Of a stretch of 64,000 nucleotides of DNA, positions 56,106 through 64,000 are shown piece by piece (position 1 is the stretch's first letter; every line of letters begins with the position of its first letter). A program made the position numbers and the translations under genes. The notes under the pieces are model-generated. The model saw only the letters and a program-made list of their open reading frames with translations. It had not been told where the DNA came from and searched no databases. Source of the stretch: CANDOC01 sp965261725 (GTDB taxonomy: Bacteria; Pseudomonadota; Gammaproteobacteria; Pseudomonadales; Endozoicomonadaceae); the NCBI GenBank assembly GCA_965261725.1, contig CBDHDU010000044.1, forward strand, positions 124,001-188,000, written 5' to 3'.

Positions 56106-57470
56106 ATGAGCGATTATAAAGTTGCCGATATTTCGCTGGCTGAATGGGGTCGCCGGGAAATTCAGATTGCTGAAGGCGAAATGCCTGCCCTGATGGCAAT
56201 CCGTAATAAATATCAAGCTGCCCAGCCACTGCAGGGTGCCCGTGTCATGGGCTGCATCCATATGACCATTCAAACTGCGGTTCTGATTGAAACGCTGGTT
56301 GCCCTTGGTGCCGACGTTCGGTGGTCATCCTGCAATATTTTCTCCACTCAGGATCATGCAGCCGCCGCTATTGCTGCCAGCGGCATTCCGGTTTTTGCCT
56401 GGAAAGGTGAAACCGAGGAAGAGTATGACTGGTGTCTGGAGCAGACCGTAGCTGCGGACAAAGCGGGCTGGGAGCCCAATATGATTCTGGATGATGGTGG
56501 TGACCTGACAGCACTGCTGCATAACAAGTATCCGGCTATTCTTGATAATTGCCACGGTATTTCTGAAGAAACCACCACCGGTGTCCATCGCCTGCTGGAA
56601 ATGCTGGAAAGAGGCGAGCTCAAAGTACCAGCGATTAACGTCAACGATGCCGTGACCAAAAGCAAAAACGATAACAAGTATGGCTGCCGTCACTCTCTGA
56701 ATGATGCGATCAAGCGTGCAACCGACCACTTGCTGGCTGGTAAGAAGGCACTGGTTATCGGTTACGGTGATGTCGGTAAAGGGTCTGCTGCGTCTCTGCG
56801 TCAGGAAGGCATGATCGTTAAGGTCACTGAAATCGATCCGATTTGTGCGATGCAGGCCTGCATGGATGGTTTCGAGGTTGTTTCCCCCTACCTCAATGGC
56901 CTGAATGATGGTACTGAAGCATCTATCGATAAACAGCTGCTGGGTACAACTGACCTGATAGTCACGACTACGGGTAACAAGCATGTCTGTGACAGCAATA
57001 TGCTGAAAAACCTGAAGAGTGGTTGTGTCGTCAGCAATATCGGTCATTTCGATACCGAAATTGATACAGCTTTCATGCGTGAAAACTGGGAATGGGAAGA
57101 AATTAAACCTCAGGTACACAAAATTTACCGTGACCGGGACAGTGACAATCATCTGCTCCTGTTATCCGAAGGTCGTCTGGTAAATCTTGGGAATGCCACC
57201 GGACACCCGTCGCGCATCATGGATGGCTCCTTTGCCAATCAGGTTCTGGCACAGATTCATCTGTTTGAGGCTGGTTTTGCCAACCTGCCTGCAGATAAAA
57301 AAGCGTCTTCTCTTTATGTTAATGTGCTGCCCAAGCAGCTCGACGAAGAGGTTGCCCGTTATATGGTTGAAGGTTTCAGTGGTGTCATCACCAAACTGAC
57401 CCAGAAACAGGCTGACTATATCAACGTTGCCGTTGATGGCCCGTTCAAAAACGATGACTACAAATATTAA
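56106..57470 (+). CDS. ahcY: S-adenosylhomocysteine hydrolase
   Basis: 454 residues. HMTIQTAVLIETLVALGA and SSCNIFSTQDHAAAAIA form the substrate site; the NAD-binding GYGDVGKGSAASLRQEG is intact; GHFDTEID and the C-terminal GPFKNDDYKY are typical. It splits SAH into homocysteine and adenosine, relieving inhibition of methyltransferases. Between metK and metF. Its stop codon lies just inside a 183-bp segment duplicated downstream. Confidence 0.98.
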   Translation: MSDYKVADISLAEWGRREIQIAEGEMPALMAIRNKYQAAQPLQGARVMGCIHMTIQTAVLIETLVALGADVRWSSCNIFSTQDHAAAAIAASGIPVFAWKGETEEEYDWCLEQTVAADKAGWEPNMILDDGGDLTALLHNKYPAILDNCHGISEETTTGVHRLLEMLERGELKVPAINVNDAVTKSKNDNKYGCRHSLNDAIKRATDHLLAGKKALVIGYGDVGKGSAASLRQEGMIVKVTEIDPICAMQACMDGFEVVSPYLNGLNDGTEASIDKQLLGTTDLIVTTTGNKHVCDSNMLKNLKSGCVVSNIGHFDTEIDTAFMRENWEWEEIKPQVHKIYRDRDSDNHLLLLSEGRLVNLGNATGHPSRIMDGSFANQVLAQIHLFEAGFANLPADKKASSLYVNVLPKQLDEEVARYMVEGFSGVITKLTQKQADYINVAVDGPFKNDDYKY

Positions 57471-57646
57471 AAAGCATCGTAGCCAGACAACCAGTGCTGC
57501 CGGTTGTCTGGTCAACCCTCAGGCTCCGTATGCTTAGATATATGCCTGAATGATAAAAACAACAGGTTCCAGACATGACACTCAGCAGTAAAAATATTCA
57601 GGTCAGCTTTGAATTCTTTCCGGCAAAGACCGAAGAGGGTGGTGAA
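57464..57646 (+). repeat. 183-bp direct repeat, copy 1
   Basis: Identical to 58035-58217 (offset 571). It runs from the last ahcY codons through the spacer, including a stem CCAGACAACC/GGTTGTCTGG (57483-57511), into codon 24 of a metF start. Not followed by the rest of metF. Confidence 0.95.
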
Positions 57647-57669
57647 TGCTGCCTAATGTCAAGCAGGTA
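57575..57669 (+). pseudogene. Truncated metF 5' copy
   Basis: The first 24 codons of metF, complete with start and upstream sequence, run into IS1595-type DNA and stop at TAA 57669. Confidence 0.9.
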
Positions 57670-58034
57670 ACAATCAAGCCCCTGATTACAGAATTCATAG
57701 CGCCGGGAACGCTGATTTATACTGATGAATACAGCATTTACGACAGGCTTGAGCAATGGGGTTATGATCGTAAATCTGTCTGTCATGGCGCTGGGGAGTA
57801 TGCCCGGGATGAAGATGGTGATGGTTTTCACGAGGTGCATGTGAATACGATGGAGGGCTTCTGGTCGTTGCTGCGATCCTGGTTGCGCCCTCACCGTGGA
57901 ATTTCACAGGATAAGCTGCCACTATACTTGGGATTTTTTGAATGCATCCATAACATCAAACGTAGGGGAAAAGCAGCTATTTCAGGGTTGCTTGGCTTGC
58001 TGCTGGGGTAACCCCCCGGAATCCATTAAGAGCC
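57647..58034 (+). mobile_element. Truncated IS1595 (ISXO2-like) element
   Basis: 388 bp of insertion-sequence DNA between the two repeat copies. It encodes only the C-terminal 120 or so residues of the transposase (reading to 58011): TDEYSIYDRL, HVNTMEGFWSLLRSWLRPH and IKRRGKAAISGLLGLLLG, with the late DDE-type residues, but no N-terminal zinc-ribbon region. The left end is gone. It cannot be active by itself. Confidence 0.85.
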
Positions 58035-58217
58035 ATATTAAAAAGCATCGTAGCCAGACAACCAGTGCTGCCGGTTGTCTGGTCAACCCTCAGGCTCCGT
58101 ATGCTTAGATATATGCCTGAATGATAAAAACAACAGGTTCCAGACATGACACTCAGCAGTAAAAATATTCAGGTCAGCTTTGAATTCTTTCCGGCAAAGA
58201 CCGAAGAGGGTGGTGAA
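58035..58217 (+). repeat. 183-bp direct repeat, copy 2
   Basis: Identical to copy 1. It supplies the upstream region and first 24 codons of the intact metF, including the CCAGACAACC/GGTTGTCTGG stem at 58054-58082. Confidence 0.95.
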
Positions 58218-58994
58218 AAGCTGATCAGGACAGCACAGAAACTGTCAGAAGTTTCTCCGGAGTTTTTCTCCGTAACCTATGGTGCTGGCGGTTCCACACG
58301 AGACCGCACCAAAGGCACTGTCAGCCAGATTATTAACAGCACCGGAATAGCGACCGCGCCACACCTGTCCTGTGTGGGCGATACCAAAGAAAGCTTGCGT
58401 GAACTGCTGAACAGCTACCGGGAAGAAGGCATCAATCGTATCGTGGCATTACGGGGTGATCTGCCCTCAGGTATGGGGCGCTTTAACGCGGGCGACCTGC
58501 AATATGCTAACGAGCTGGTTGAGTTTATTCGCGAAGAAACCGGCGATCATTTCCATATTGAAGTTGCTGCTTACCCTGAAGTGCACCCTCAGGCCAACGG
58601 CATGGACAACGACCTGAAAAACTTCAAACGCAAAGTTGAAGCCGGTGCGACCTCAGCTATTACCCAGTACTTCTTTAATGCTGACAGCTATTTCTACTTC
58701 GTTGATCGCTGCCGCAAAATGGGAATTGAAGTCCCTATCGTTCCCGGCATTATGCCCATCAACAACTACACCAAGCTGGCGCGCTTCAGCGATGCCTGTG
58801 GCGCCGAAATGCCGCGCTGGATTCGTAAGCAGCTGGAATCCTATGGCGATGATTCCGAAAGTATCAAAGCATTCGGAGAAGAAGTCATCACACAGCTTTG
58901 CGAGCGTTTGATCGCGGGTGGTGTGCCGTCACTGCATTTCTATACCCTGAACATGGCAACACCTTGCCTGAAAATTATCAACAATCTGTCATAA
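58146..58994 (+). CDS. metF: 5,10-methylenetetrahydrofolate reductase
   Basis: 282 residues, normal length. FEFFPAKTEEGGEKL, TYGAGGSTRDRTKGTV, ALRGDLPSG and ITQYFFNADSYFYFVDRCRKMG are typical. The FAD enzyme makes 5-methyl-THF for methionine synthesis, completing the methyl cycle with metK and ahcY. Despite the insertion just upstream it is intact, because the duplicated segment carries its start and spacer. It overlaps the convergent oxidoreductase gene by 6 bp, with no terminator visible. Confidence 0.97.
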   Translation: MTLSSKNIQVSFEFFPAKTEEGGEKLIRTAQKLSEVSPEFFSVTYGAGGSTRDRTKGTVSQIINSTGIATAPHLSCVGDTKESLRELLNSYREEGINRIVALRGDLPSGMGRFNAGDLQYANELVEFIREETGDHFHIEVAAYPEVHPQANGMDNDLKNFKRKVEAGATSAITQYFFNADSYFYFVDRCRKMGIEVPIVPGIMPINNYTKLARFSDACGAEMPRWIRKQLESYGDDSESIKAFGEEVITQLCERLIAGGVPSLHFYTLNMATPCLKIINNLS

Positions 58995-60134
58995 GTTCTT
59001 TTTGCTGAATCTGTCGGGTGAGATCAGGTTCAGCAGGTTCGGGTAAGCCTGCTCTAAGGCTTCGGGAATATTCTGGCCTGCAACCATGCAGGCCATGATT
59101 CTTGCCAATGGAACAGATGTCTGCACGCCATAGCCGCTCTGACCTGCCAGCCAGAAGAACCCCGGCAAATCCGATGCTTCACCCACAACCAGCTCGCCAT
59201 CAGATGCAAAGGTACGCAGTCCCGCCCATTTATGATTCACTCTTCGCACATCAATATCCAGCAGCTCCATTAAACGGTCGACTGTGATAGCAATATCCAT
59301 TTCATCAGGCTGACAGTCTCCGGGCATATCCTGCGTCGCATCTTCCGGCGATACCAGCAGCTGCCCCGCATCCGGTTTGAAGTAAAGATGATCTTTAGCT
59401 ATTTCCAGAAAAGGCCAGCCGGAAATATCAAATTTATCTGGTGGGTCAACAAGGATAACTGTTCGTCGTTTAGGCTTGAGCCCTATCGGAGCAGCACCTG
59501 CCAGTTCCGCAATTTCATCAGCCCATGCGCCAGCAGCATTGATTAGTCTGGGAGCCTGAAAACATTCTCCCCGGTCATCCGTCACACTGAAGCCTTCTTT
59601 GAATACCTCGATCTGCTGAACCCGGTGGGACGTTACCAATGTGCCTCCCCTGTTTTTAAACCCTTTCAGATAACCTTGTAATAATCCGTGAACATCAATT
59701 GCGGCACCTTGGGGTTCCCAGATTCCACAGTTAACTTTTCCTGCTTTCAGCGCAGGTACTTTGCTGCGCACTTTGGCTTCATCCCACAGCTCAATCTCGG
59801 ACACATTAACGGCATCTTCATAGAGCGACATAATCGCATCCATGCTGGCATCCCGCCCACAGAATAAAGCACCGGTCTGATGCAGTAAGGGATGTTCAGA
59901 AAAACCATCAGGAGGTTGATTAAAAAAAGAATGGCTGGCTCTTATCAGGGCTCGATTAATAGCAGAACCATATAGTTCCGAAAACAATGCAGCTGAACGC
60001 CCGGTTGCGTGGTAGCCGGGGTGTGCTTCCTGCTCCAGCAGCAATACATTCATGGACTCAGCCAGCTCATAGGCTACAGAAGCACCTGCGATACCCGCCC
60101 CAATCACAATGACATCAGCACTGTGTGCGCCCAT
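58989..60134 (-). CDS. FAD-dependent D-amino acid dehydrogenase, DauA-like
   Basis: 381 residues of the DAO family. Rossmann motif VIGAGIAGASVAYELAES at residues 10-27, then GYHATGRSAALFSELYG. RLINAAGAWADEIAELAG closes the FAD region, and FFWLAGQSGYGVQTS lies near the C-terminus. These blocks, with PPDGFSEHPLL and LKPKRR, resemble P. aeruginosa D-arginine dehydrogenase DauA. Cytoplasmic or membrane-peripheral oxidation of a D-amino acid is likely; the exact substrate is not certain. Convergent with metF. Confidence 0.85.
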   Translation of the reverse strand: MGAHSADVIVIGAGIAGASVAYELAESMNVLLLEQEAHPGYHATGRSAALFSELYGSAINRALIRASHSFFNQPPDGFSEHPLLHQTGALFCGRDASMDAIMSLYEDAVNVSEIELWDEAKVRSKVPALKAGKVNCGIWEPQGAAIDVHGLLQGYLKGFKNRGGTLVTSHRVQQIEVFKEGFSVTDDRGECFQAPRLINAAGAWADEIAELAGAAPIGLKPKRRTVILVDPPDKFDISGWPFLEIAKDHLYFKPDAGQLLVSPEDATQDMPGDCQPDEMDIAITVDRLMELLDIDVRRVNHKWAGLRTFASDGELVVGEASDLPGFFWLAGQSGYGVQTSVPLARIMACMVAGQNIPEALEQAYPNLLNLISPDRFSKKNL

Positions 60135-60295
60135 TTGTTCCCCTGCTCTGTTTTTAGCTGTTCAGTGCTAAGAAGAATAGCAAGGCAACGGGCAGACTGT
60201 GGGAATCCCCTTCGGCTTTAACAGTGATACAATAAAACATCCTGTTTTTCTTCCTGATGCCCAGGTTCTGTTAATGTAAGTGGCTTCCTATCGGT

Positions 60296-61021
60296 ATGCG
60301 AAATCCCAAAATTTATACACCACAACCGCTTTCTCTCAGTGCACCAGTCGAACTGACAGAGGAAGCTGCCAATCATGTTGGCAGAGTTTTGCGCATGAAG
60401 CTGGGCGAACCTCTCATACTGTTTAATGGCGAAGGGGGTTGTTATCAGGGAACCGTTGCGACTGTCAGTAAAAAAAATGTCAGCGTCGAGCTATCTGAAT
60501 TCATTGCTGAAGATAATGAATCACCACTGACAATCGAGCTCGGACAATCCCTGAGCCGTGGCGAGCGGATGGACTGGGCGATTCAAAAAGCAACTGAAGT
60601 AGGTGTTACGGAAATAACACCATTGTTCAGTGAACGATGCGAAGTCAAGCTGAACGCAGAGCGGCAGGAAAAACGATTACAGCACTGGCGCAAAATTGCC
60701 ATCAGCGCTTGCGAACAATGCGCCCGCAACCGTATTCCGGTAATTAACCCGCCACAGCAATTAAATGAATGGCTGCAAAACCGCCAGACGGCACTGAACT
60801 TTGTGCTTCACCACCGAACCGAACGCAAGCTCTCCGGATATGAAAAACCGGAATCAGTCTCGTTACTGATCGGGCCGGAAGGCGGGCTTTCAGCAGACGA
60901 GATTCAGCTCGCGGAAAGCAAGCAGTTTAATGCACTGGCGCTGGGTCCCAGAGTACTGCGTACAGAAACAGCACCAATTGCTGCTATCTCACTGATGCAA
61001 TATCTCTGGGGTGACTGGTAA
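60296..61021 (+). CDS. rsmE: 16S rRNA (uracil1498-N3)-methyltransferase
   Basis: 241 residues. N-terminal PUA-like segment with NHVGRVLRMKLGEPLILFNGEGG, then the SPOUT methyltransferase domain with LIGPEGGLSADEI and the knot motif ALGPRVLRTETAPIAAIS. It methylates U1498 in the decoding region of 16S rRNA. No good Shine-Dalgarno before the ATG. In many gammaproteobacteria rsmE precedes gshB; here pilH and the TolC-family gene intervene. Confidence 0.96.
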   Translation: MRNPKIYTPQPLSLSAPVELTEEAANHVGRVLRMKLGEPLILFNGEGGCYQGTVATVSKKNVSVELSEFIAEDNESPLTIELGQSLSRGERMDWAIQKATEVGVTEITPLFSERCEVKLNAERQEKRLQHWRKIAISACEQCARNRIPVINPPQQLNEWLQNRQTALNFVLHHRTERKLSGYEKPESVSLLIGPEGGLSADEIQLAESKQFNALALGPRVLRTETAPIAAISLMQYLWGDW

Positions 61022-61022
61022 T

Positions 61023-61391
61023 TCAGCCAGCCTTCAAAACCGTATCAATGGTGCTCAACAGCACAGACTCTTTTACCGGCTTGGTCAGGTAATCCTTAGC
61101 ACCCTGACGTTTACCCCAGACCTTGTCGGTTTCCTGATCTTTCGTAGTCACAATAATGACCGGAATATGATTGGTGCCGGGATCTCTGGTTAGCTGCCGG
61201 GTAGCCTGAAAGCCATTTAAACCCGGCATTACAATATCCATCAACACGACATCAGGCATCTGGTCGCGGCAAAGTGCAACGCCGTCTGCACCGTTATCAG
61301 CTTTCAGAACATCATGACCATTTTTCTTCAGAATTTCTGCCAGCTTAAGGGTTTCAGCCGGAGAATCATCAACGATTAATACACGAGCCAT
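61023..61391 (-). CDS. pilH: Twitching-motility response regulator PilH
   Basis: 122 residues, a single receiver domain. Phospho-acceptor Asp in VVLMDIVMPGLNGF, acidic pocket VDDSP, Thr in VTTKDQETDKVWGKRQG and Lys in LTKPVKES. Near identity of these blocks with Pseudomonas PilH makes the name fairly safe. PilH acts in the Pil-Chp chemosensory pathway of type IV pili. It is unusual in standing alone on the strand opposite rsmE; the pilG-pilI-pilJ neighbours are not in the window. Confidence 0.85.
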   Translation of the reverse strand: MARVLIVDDSPAETLKLAEILKKNGHDVLKADNGADGVALCRDQMPDVVLMDIVMPGLNGFQATRQLTRDPGTNHIPVIIVTTKDQETDKVWGKRQGAKDYLTKPVKESVLLSTIDTVLKAG

Positions 61392-61601
61392 CTGCTATCC
61401 CTTTCTGTACTTCTTATACTTGCTATTGATACCGCAGAGCGGCTCCAACAATAATCAATGCTGCCTGTCTGTGTGCTGGCCTGATTTTGTTACCGAATTT
61501 TTATCATACCTACGTACCACATACCACACGCCTCAGCTTTTGCCGGGCTTCGCCGATATGACGACATAGTTAAACGGTAAACTCAGGGAAAGGACACAAG
61601 G

Positions 61602-62912
61602 ATGATTCACAGAGCGCTGGGAAAAGCTTGCCTACTTCTGGCACTGGCAATCAGCGCCACGGTCGGACAGGCTGCACCACTGGAAGATACCATCAGGCAG
61701 GCTTTGCAAAGCAATCCGACGATCAAATCCGAGCAGCATCGATTTTTTGCCGCTGAAGCATCCACATCTGCAGCATGGGGTGGCTACTTCCCAAGCCTTG
61801 ATGTTGCAGCCGGAGTCGGAAAACAAAGAAAGACAGGCGACAGAAACAGCAGCCTGCCACAAAAAGAACTAACCCGGCACGAGACATCTGTCAGTCTGAA
61901 CCAAATGCTATTTGATGGTTTCTCCGTCTCCAGCGCTGTCGGTCAGGCCAGTTATTCTGAACAAGCTCAGTATTTCACTATGCTTTCCTCTGCTGAGAGC
62001 ATGGCGTTGCAGGTAACTCAGGTTTATATCCGGGTGCTGGAAAATCAGGATCTGGTTTCCTTGGCAGAGGAAAACCTCGAAGTACATTCCAGCATTTATG
62101 AACAGGTTAAGCTGCGTACCGAACAAGGCGTTGCCAGAAGATCTGACCTTGCCCAGATCGAAGGTCGTCGCGCCCGCGCCCACGCTAATCTGATTAATGC
62201 CCGTAATAATCAGGAAGATGCCATCTCATCTTTCTATGCAATTGTGAACAACCTGCCAGAAGAACTTTCTCAGCCAGGCTCAACAACATTTGAATACCCT
62301 GAATCTCTTGAAGATGCCATCACTACAGCCATCTCAAATAATCCGAGCCTGAGAGCTGAATCAGCGCGGATTAAAGCAGCTGAAGAAACCTATGAAGGAC
62401 GCAAAAGCAGCTTTTATCCACAGTTCAATATCGAAGTACAGAAATCCTGGAACAAAGATGCCGATGGTGTAAAAGGAACGGATGAAGATCTGACCGCCAT
62501 GCTCCGTGTCCGCTATAACCTGTTCCGTGGTGGTTCTGACAAAGCATTGATGAACGAAGGTGCTTTCCTTGCTGAACAGGCAAGAGCTGAACGGGATAAG
62601 CGACTGCGTACCGTTACTGAAGATGTAAAGGTTGCCTGGGCTGCCCGCAATTACCTGCAGCAGCAACTTGAATATCTGAAGGTGCATCTGGATTCCAGTA
62701 ACAAGACAGTCGATGCCTACCGGGAGCAATTCAATATCGGCAAGCGCACACTACTGGATTTGCTTGATAGTGAGAACGAACTGTTCCAGTCCCAGCGCAC
62801 TCATATCTCAGCTCAATACGATCTGGCTGAAGCCCGCTTCCGTATCCTGACACATACCGGCAAGCTGCTGGAAACACTGGGAATCAGTATGTCTGAGCAG
62901 GAAAGCAATTAA
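61602..62912 (+). CDS. TolC-family outer-membrane channel protein (type I secretion partner)
   Basis: 436 residues. Signal peptide 1-24 (LLLALAISATVGQA). Two TolC repeats follow, the first from about 26-215 and the second from about 230-425, each with long helices and strands (LEDTIRQALQSNPTIKS and LEDAITTAISNNPSLRA at equivalent positions). YREQFNIGKRTLLDLLDSENELFQSQ is the standard C-terminal motif. It trimerises in the outer membrane. The sequence looks more like the LapE/AggA group serving adhesin secretion than drug-efflux TolC, so it may serve the adhesin exporter at 17-21 kb; that link is inference. ATG behind GGACACAAGG. Confidence 0.9.
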   Translation: MIHRALGKACLLLALAISATVGQAAPLEDTIRQALQSNPTIKSEQHRFFAAEASTSAAWGGYFPSLDVAAGVGKQRKTGDRNSSLPQKELTRHETSVSLNQMLFDGFSVSSAVGQASYSEQAQYFTMLSSAESMALQVTQVYIRVLENQDLVSLAEENLEVHSSIYEQVKLRTEQGVARRSDLAQIEGRRARAHANLINARNNQEDAISSFYAIVNNLPEELSQPGSTTFEYPESLEDAITTAISNNPSLRAESARIKAAEETYEGRKSSFYPQFNIEVQKSWNKDADGVKGTDEDLTAMLRVRYNLFRGGSDKALMNEGAFLAEQARAERDKRLRTVTEDVKVAWAARNYLQQQLEYLKVHLDSSNKTVDAYREQFNIGKRTLLDLLDSENELFQSQRTHISAQYDLAEARFRILTHTGKLLETLGISMSEQESN

Positions 62913-62937
62913 ATACCAAAAGCTCTGACTGAAACTT

Positions 62938-62976
62938 AAACGCCTGATTCAACCTGAATCAGGCGTTTTCTTTTTC
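62938..62976 (+). terminator. Terminator of the TolC-family gene
   Basis: Perfect stem AAACGCCTGATTC / GAATCAGGCGTTT with a 5-base loop, then TTCTTTTT. Confidence 0.9.
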
Positions 62977-63046
62977 CAGACCTATCCCCTGACTCCGTTC
63001 TTTGATACATAATCAGCGCTGAATTCAAGACTTCGGACGGAACGCC

Positions 63047-63997
63047 ATGACTATTCGTCTCGGCATCGTGATGGATCCCATCGCGGGCATTACCTACAAA
63101 AAAGACACTTCACTGGCCATGCTGCTGGCAGCACAGGAACGAGGCTGGGAACTGCAATATATGGAACAGAGCGACCTGTTCCAGCACGATGGCAAAGCCA
63201 TGGGCATGATGCGTCCGCTCGAAGTACGCACCAACCCGGAAGACTGGTTCACGCTGGGTGAAGAACAAGCCCTGCCGCTGGCAGAGCTGGATGTGATTCT
63301 GATGCGCAAAGACCCGCCTTTTGATAACGAATACATCTACAGCACCTATATTCTGGAACAGGCAGAAGCGGATGGTGTATTGGTTGTAAACCGTCCCCAG
63401 AGCCTGCGTGACTGTAACGAGAAGATGTTTGCCACACACTTCCCTCAGTGCACTCCACCGGTACTGGTAAGCCGTCGTCAGGATCTGATCCGTAATTTCC
63501 ACCAGGAACACGGCGATATTATTCTGAAACCTCTCGATGGTATGGGCGGCAGCTCAATTTTCCGGGTTAAACAGGATGACCCAAACCTGAGTGTTATCTG
63601 CGAAACCCTGACCAATCATGGTCAGCAGCAAATCATGGCGCAGAAATTTATTCCTGAAATCAAAGACGGTGACAAGCGCATCCTGCTGATTGACGGTGAA
63701 GCGGTTCCCTATTCCATGGCACGCATCCCGGCTAAAGGTGAAACCCGTGGCAATCTGGCAGCAGGTGGCAGTGCTGAATGCCGCCCACTCACCGAACGTG
63801 ATCAGTGGATTGCAGATCAGGTCGGCCCGGAATTACGTGAACGCGGCATTCTGTTTGCCGGTCTTGATGTCATCGGCGACTGGCTGACCGAAGTGAACGT
63901 CACCAGCCCGCTGGGTATCCGGGAACTGGATAAAGCATTCGATCTCGATATTGCCGGTCAGCTTATGGATACCATTGCCCAAAAACTGGTAGCCTGA
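63047..63997 (+). CDS. gshB: Glutathione synthetase
   Basis: 316 residues, full length, ending four bases before the window edge. RLGIVMDPIAGITYKKDTSLAMLLAAQERG at the N-terminus, ATP-grasp motifs DIILKPLDGMGGSSIF and VPYSMARIPAKGETRGNLAAGG, and the metal-binding TEVNVTSPLGIRELD are present. It joins gamma-glutamylcysteine and glycine. In Pseudomonas pilG-pilH follow gshB; here pilH is upstream. Confidence 0.98.
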   Translation: MTIRLGIVMDPIAGITYKKDTSLAMLLAAQERGWELQYMEQSDLFQHDGKAMGMMRPLEVRTNPEDWFTLGEEQALPLAELDVILMRKDPPFDNEYIYSTYILEQAEADGVLVVNRPQSLRDCNEKMFATHFPQCTPPVLVSRRQDLIRNFHQEHGDIILKPLDGMGGSSIFRVKQDDPNLSVICETLTNHGQQQIMAQKFIPEIKDGDKRILLIDGEAVPYSMARIPAKGETRGNLAAGGSAECRPLTERDQWIADQVGPELRERGILFAGLDVIGDWLTEVNVTSPLGIRELDKAFDLDIAGQLMDTIAQKLVA

Positions 63998-64000
63998 TCA

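Noticed and set aside
57646..58011. A functional transposase gene
   Set aside because: Only the C-terminal third or so of an ISXO2-like transposase is present, starting at a junction with metF sequence.
57464..58217. The 183-bp repeats as an IS target-site duplication
   Set aside because: IS1595-family elements make short duplications of about 8 bp; 183 bp needs another mechanism, and the element is truncated.

Overview
The window reads as chromosomal DNA of a marine-type gammaproteobacterium, most like the Oceanospirillales. An Endozoicomonas-like organism is plausible, but this is inference from gene content: several wax ester synthase/DGAT paralogs, a host-attachment-style giant adhesin, and a Pseudomonas-like order of tkt, ArsR-methyltransferase regulator and metK, with epd-pgk-fba further along. 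No rRNA, tRNA or CRISPR was seen.

Layout. (1) 1-21367, minus strand: a type I secretion operon in the order ABC exporter (LapB-like), membrane-fusion protein (LapC-like with an acidic N-terminal extension), then a giant adhesin of at least 5,770 codons that runs off the left edge. The adhesin has a LapA-type retention module at its start, cadherin/VCBS repeats in the middle, and a far half rich in carbohydrate- or matrix-binding folds. A TolC-family outer-membrane partner lies at 61.6 kb. (2) 21548-28326, minus strand: pstS-pstC-pstA-pstB-phoU, with a Pho box before pstS and another before pstC. (3) 28716-37496, plus strand: a storage-lipid cluster of four WS/DGAT paralogs, an alpha/beta hydrolase and a small phasin-like protein; the fourth WS/DGAT has lost its catalytic motif. 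(4) 37569-41244: Na+/phosphate cotransporter, H-NS-like protein and a lysophospholipase-like hydrolase. (5) 41377-52649: central carbon genes fba, pgk, epd and tkt, all on the minus strand, split by about 5.6 kb of accessory DNA. That insert holds a decayed yiaY copy, an unknown gene frameshifted at a run of ten A, an IS1595-type fragment, a ParD-like/RelE-like toxin-antitoxin pair, an intact yiaY and a Bcr/CflA-type efflux pump. (6) 52831-58994: an unknown papain-like-fold candidate divergent from a methyl-cycle module: ArsR-methyltransferase regulator, metK, ahcY, metF. A 183-bp direct repeat flanking a second IS1595-type fragment lies between ahcY and metF. (7) 58989-63997: DauA-like oxidoreductase, rsmE, pilH, the TolC-family gene and gshB.

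How it fits together. The pst operon, the Na/Pi cotransporter and the lipid-storage cluster form a contiguous phosphate-uptake and carbon-storage neighbourhood. The SAM/SAH cycle genes are grouped under a likely SAH- or SAM-sensing repressor with a 22-bp palindromic operator. The adhesin, its exporter and the TolC-family protein make up a surface attachment system.
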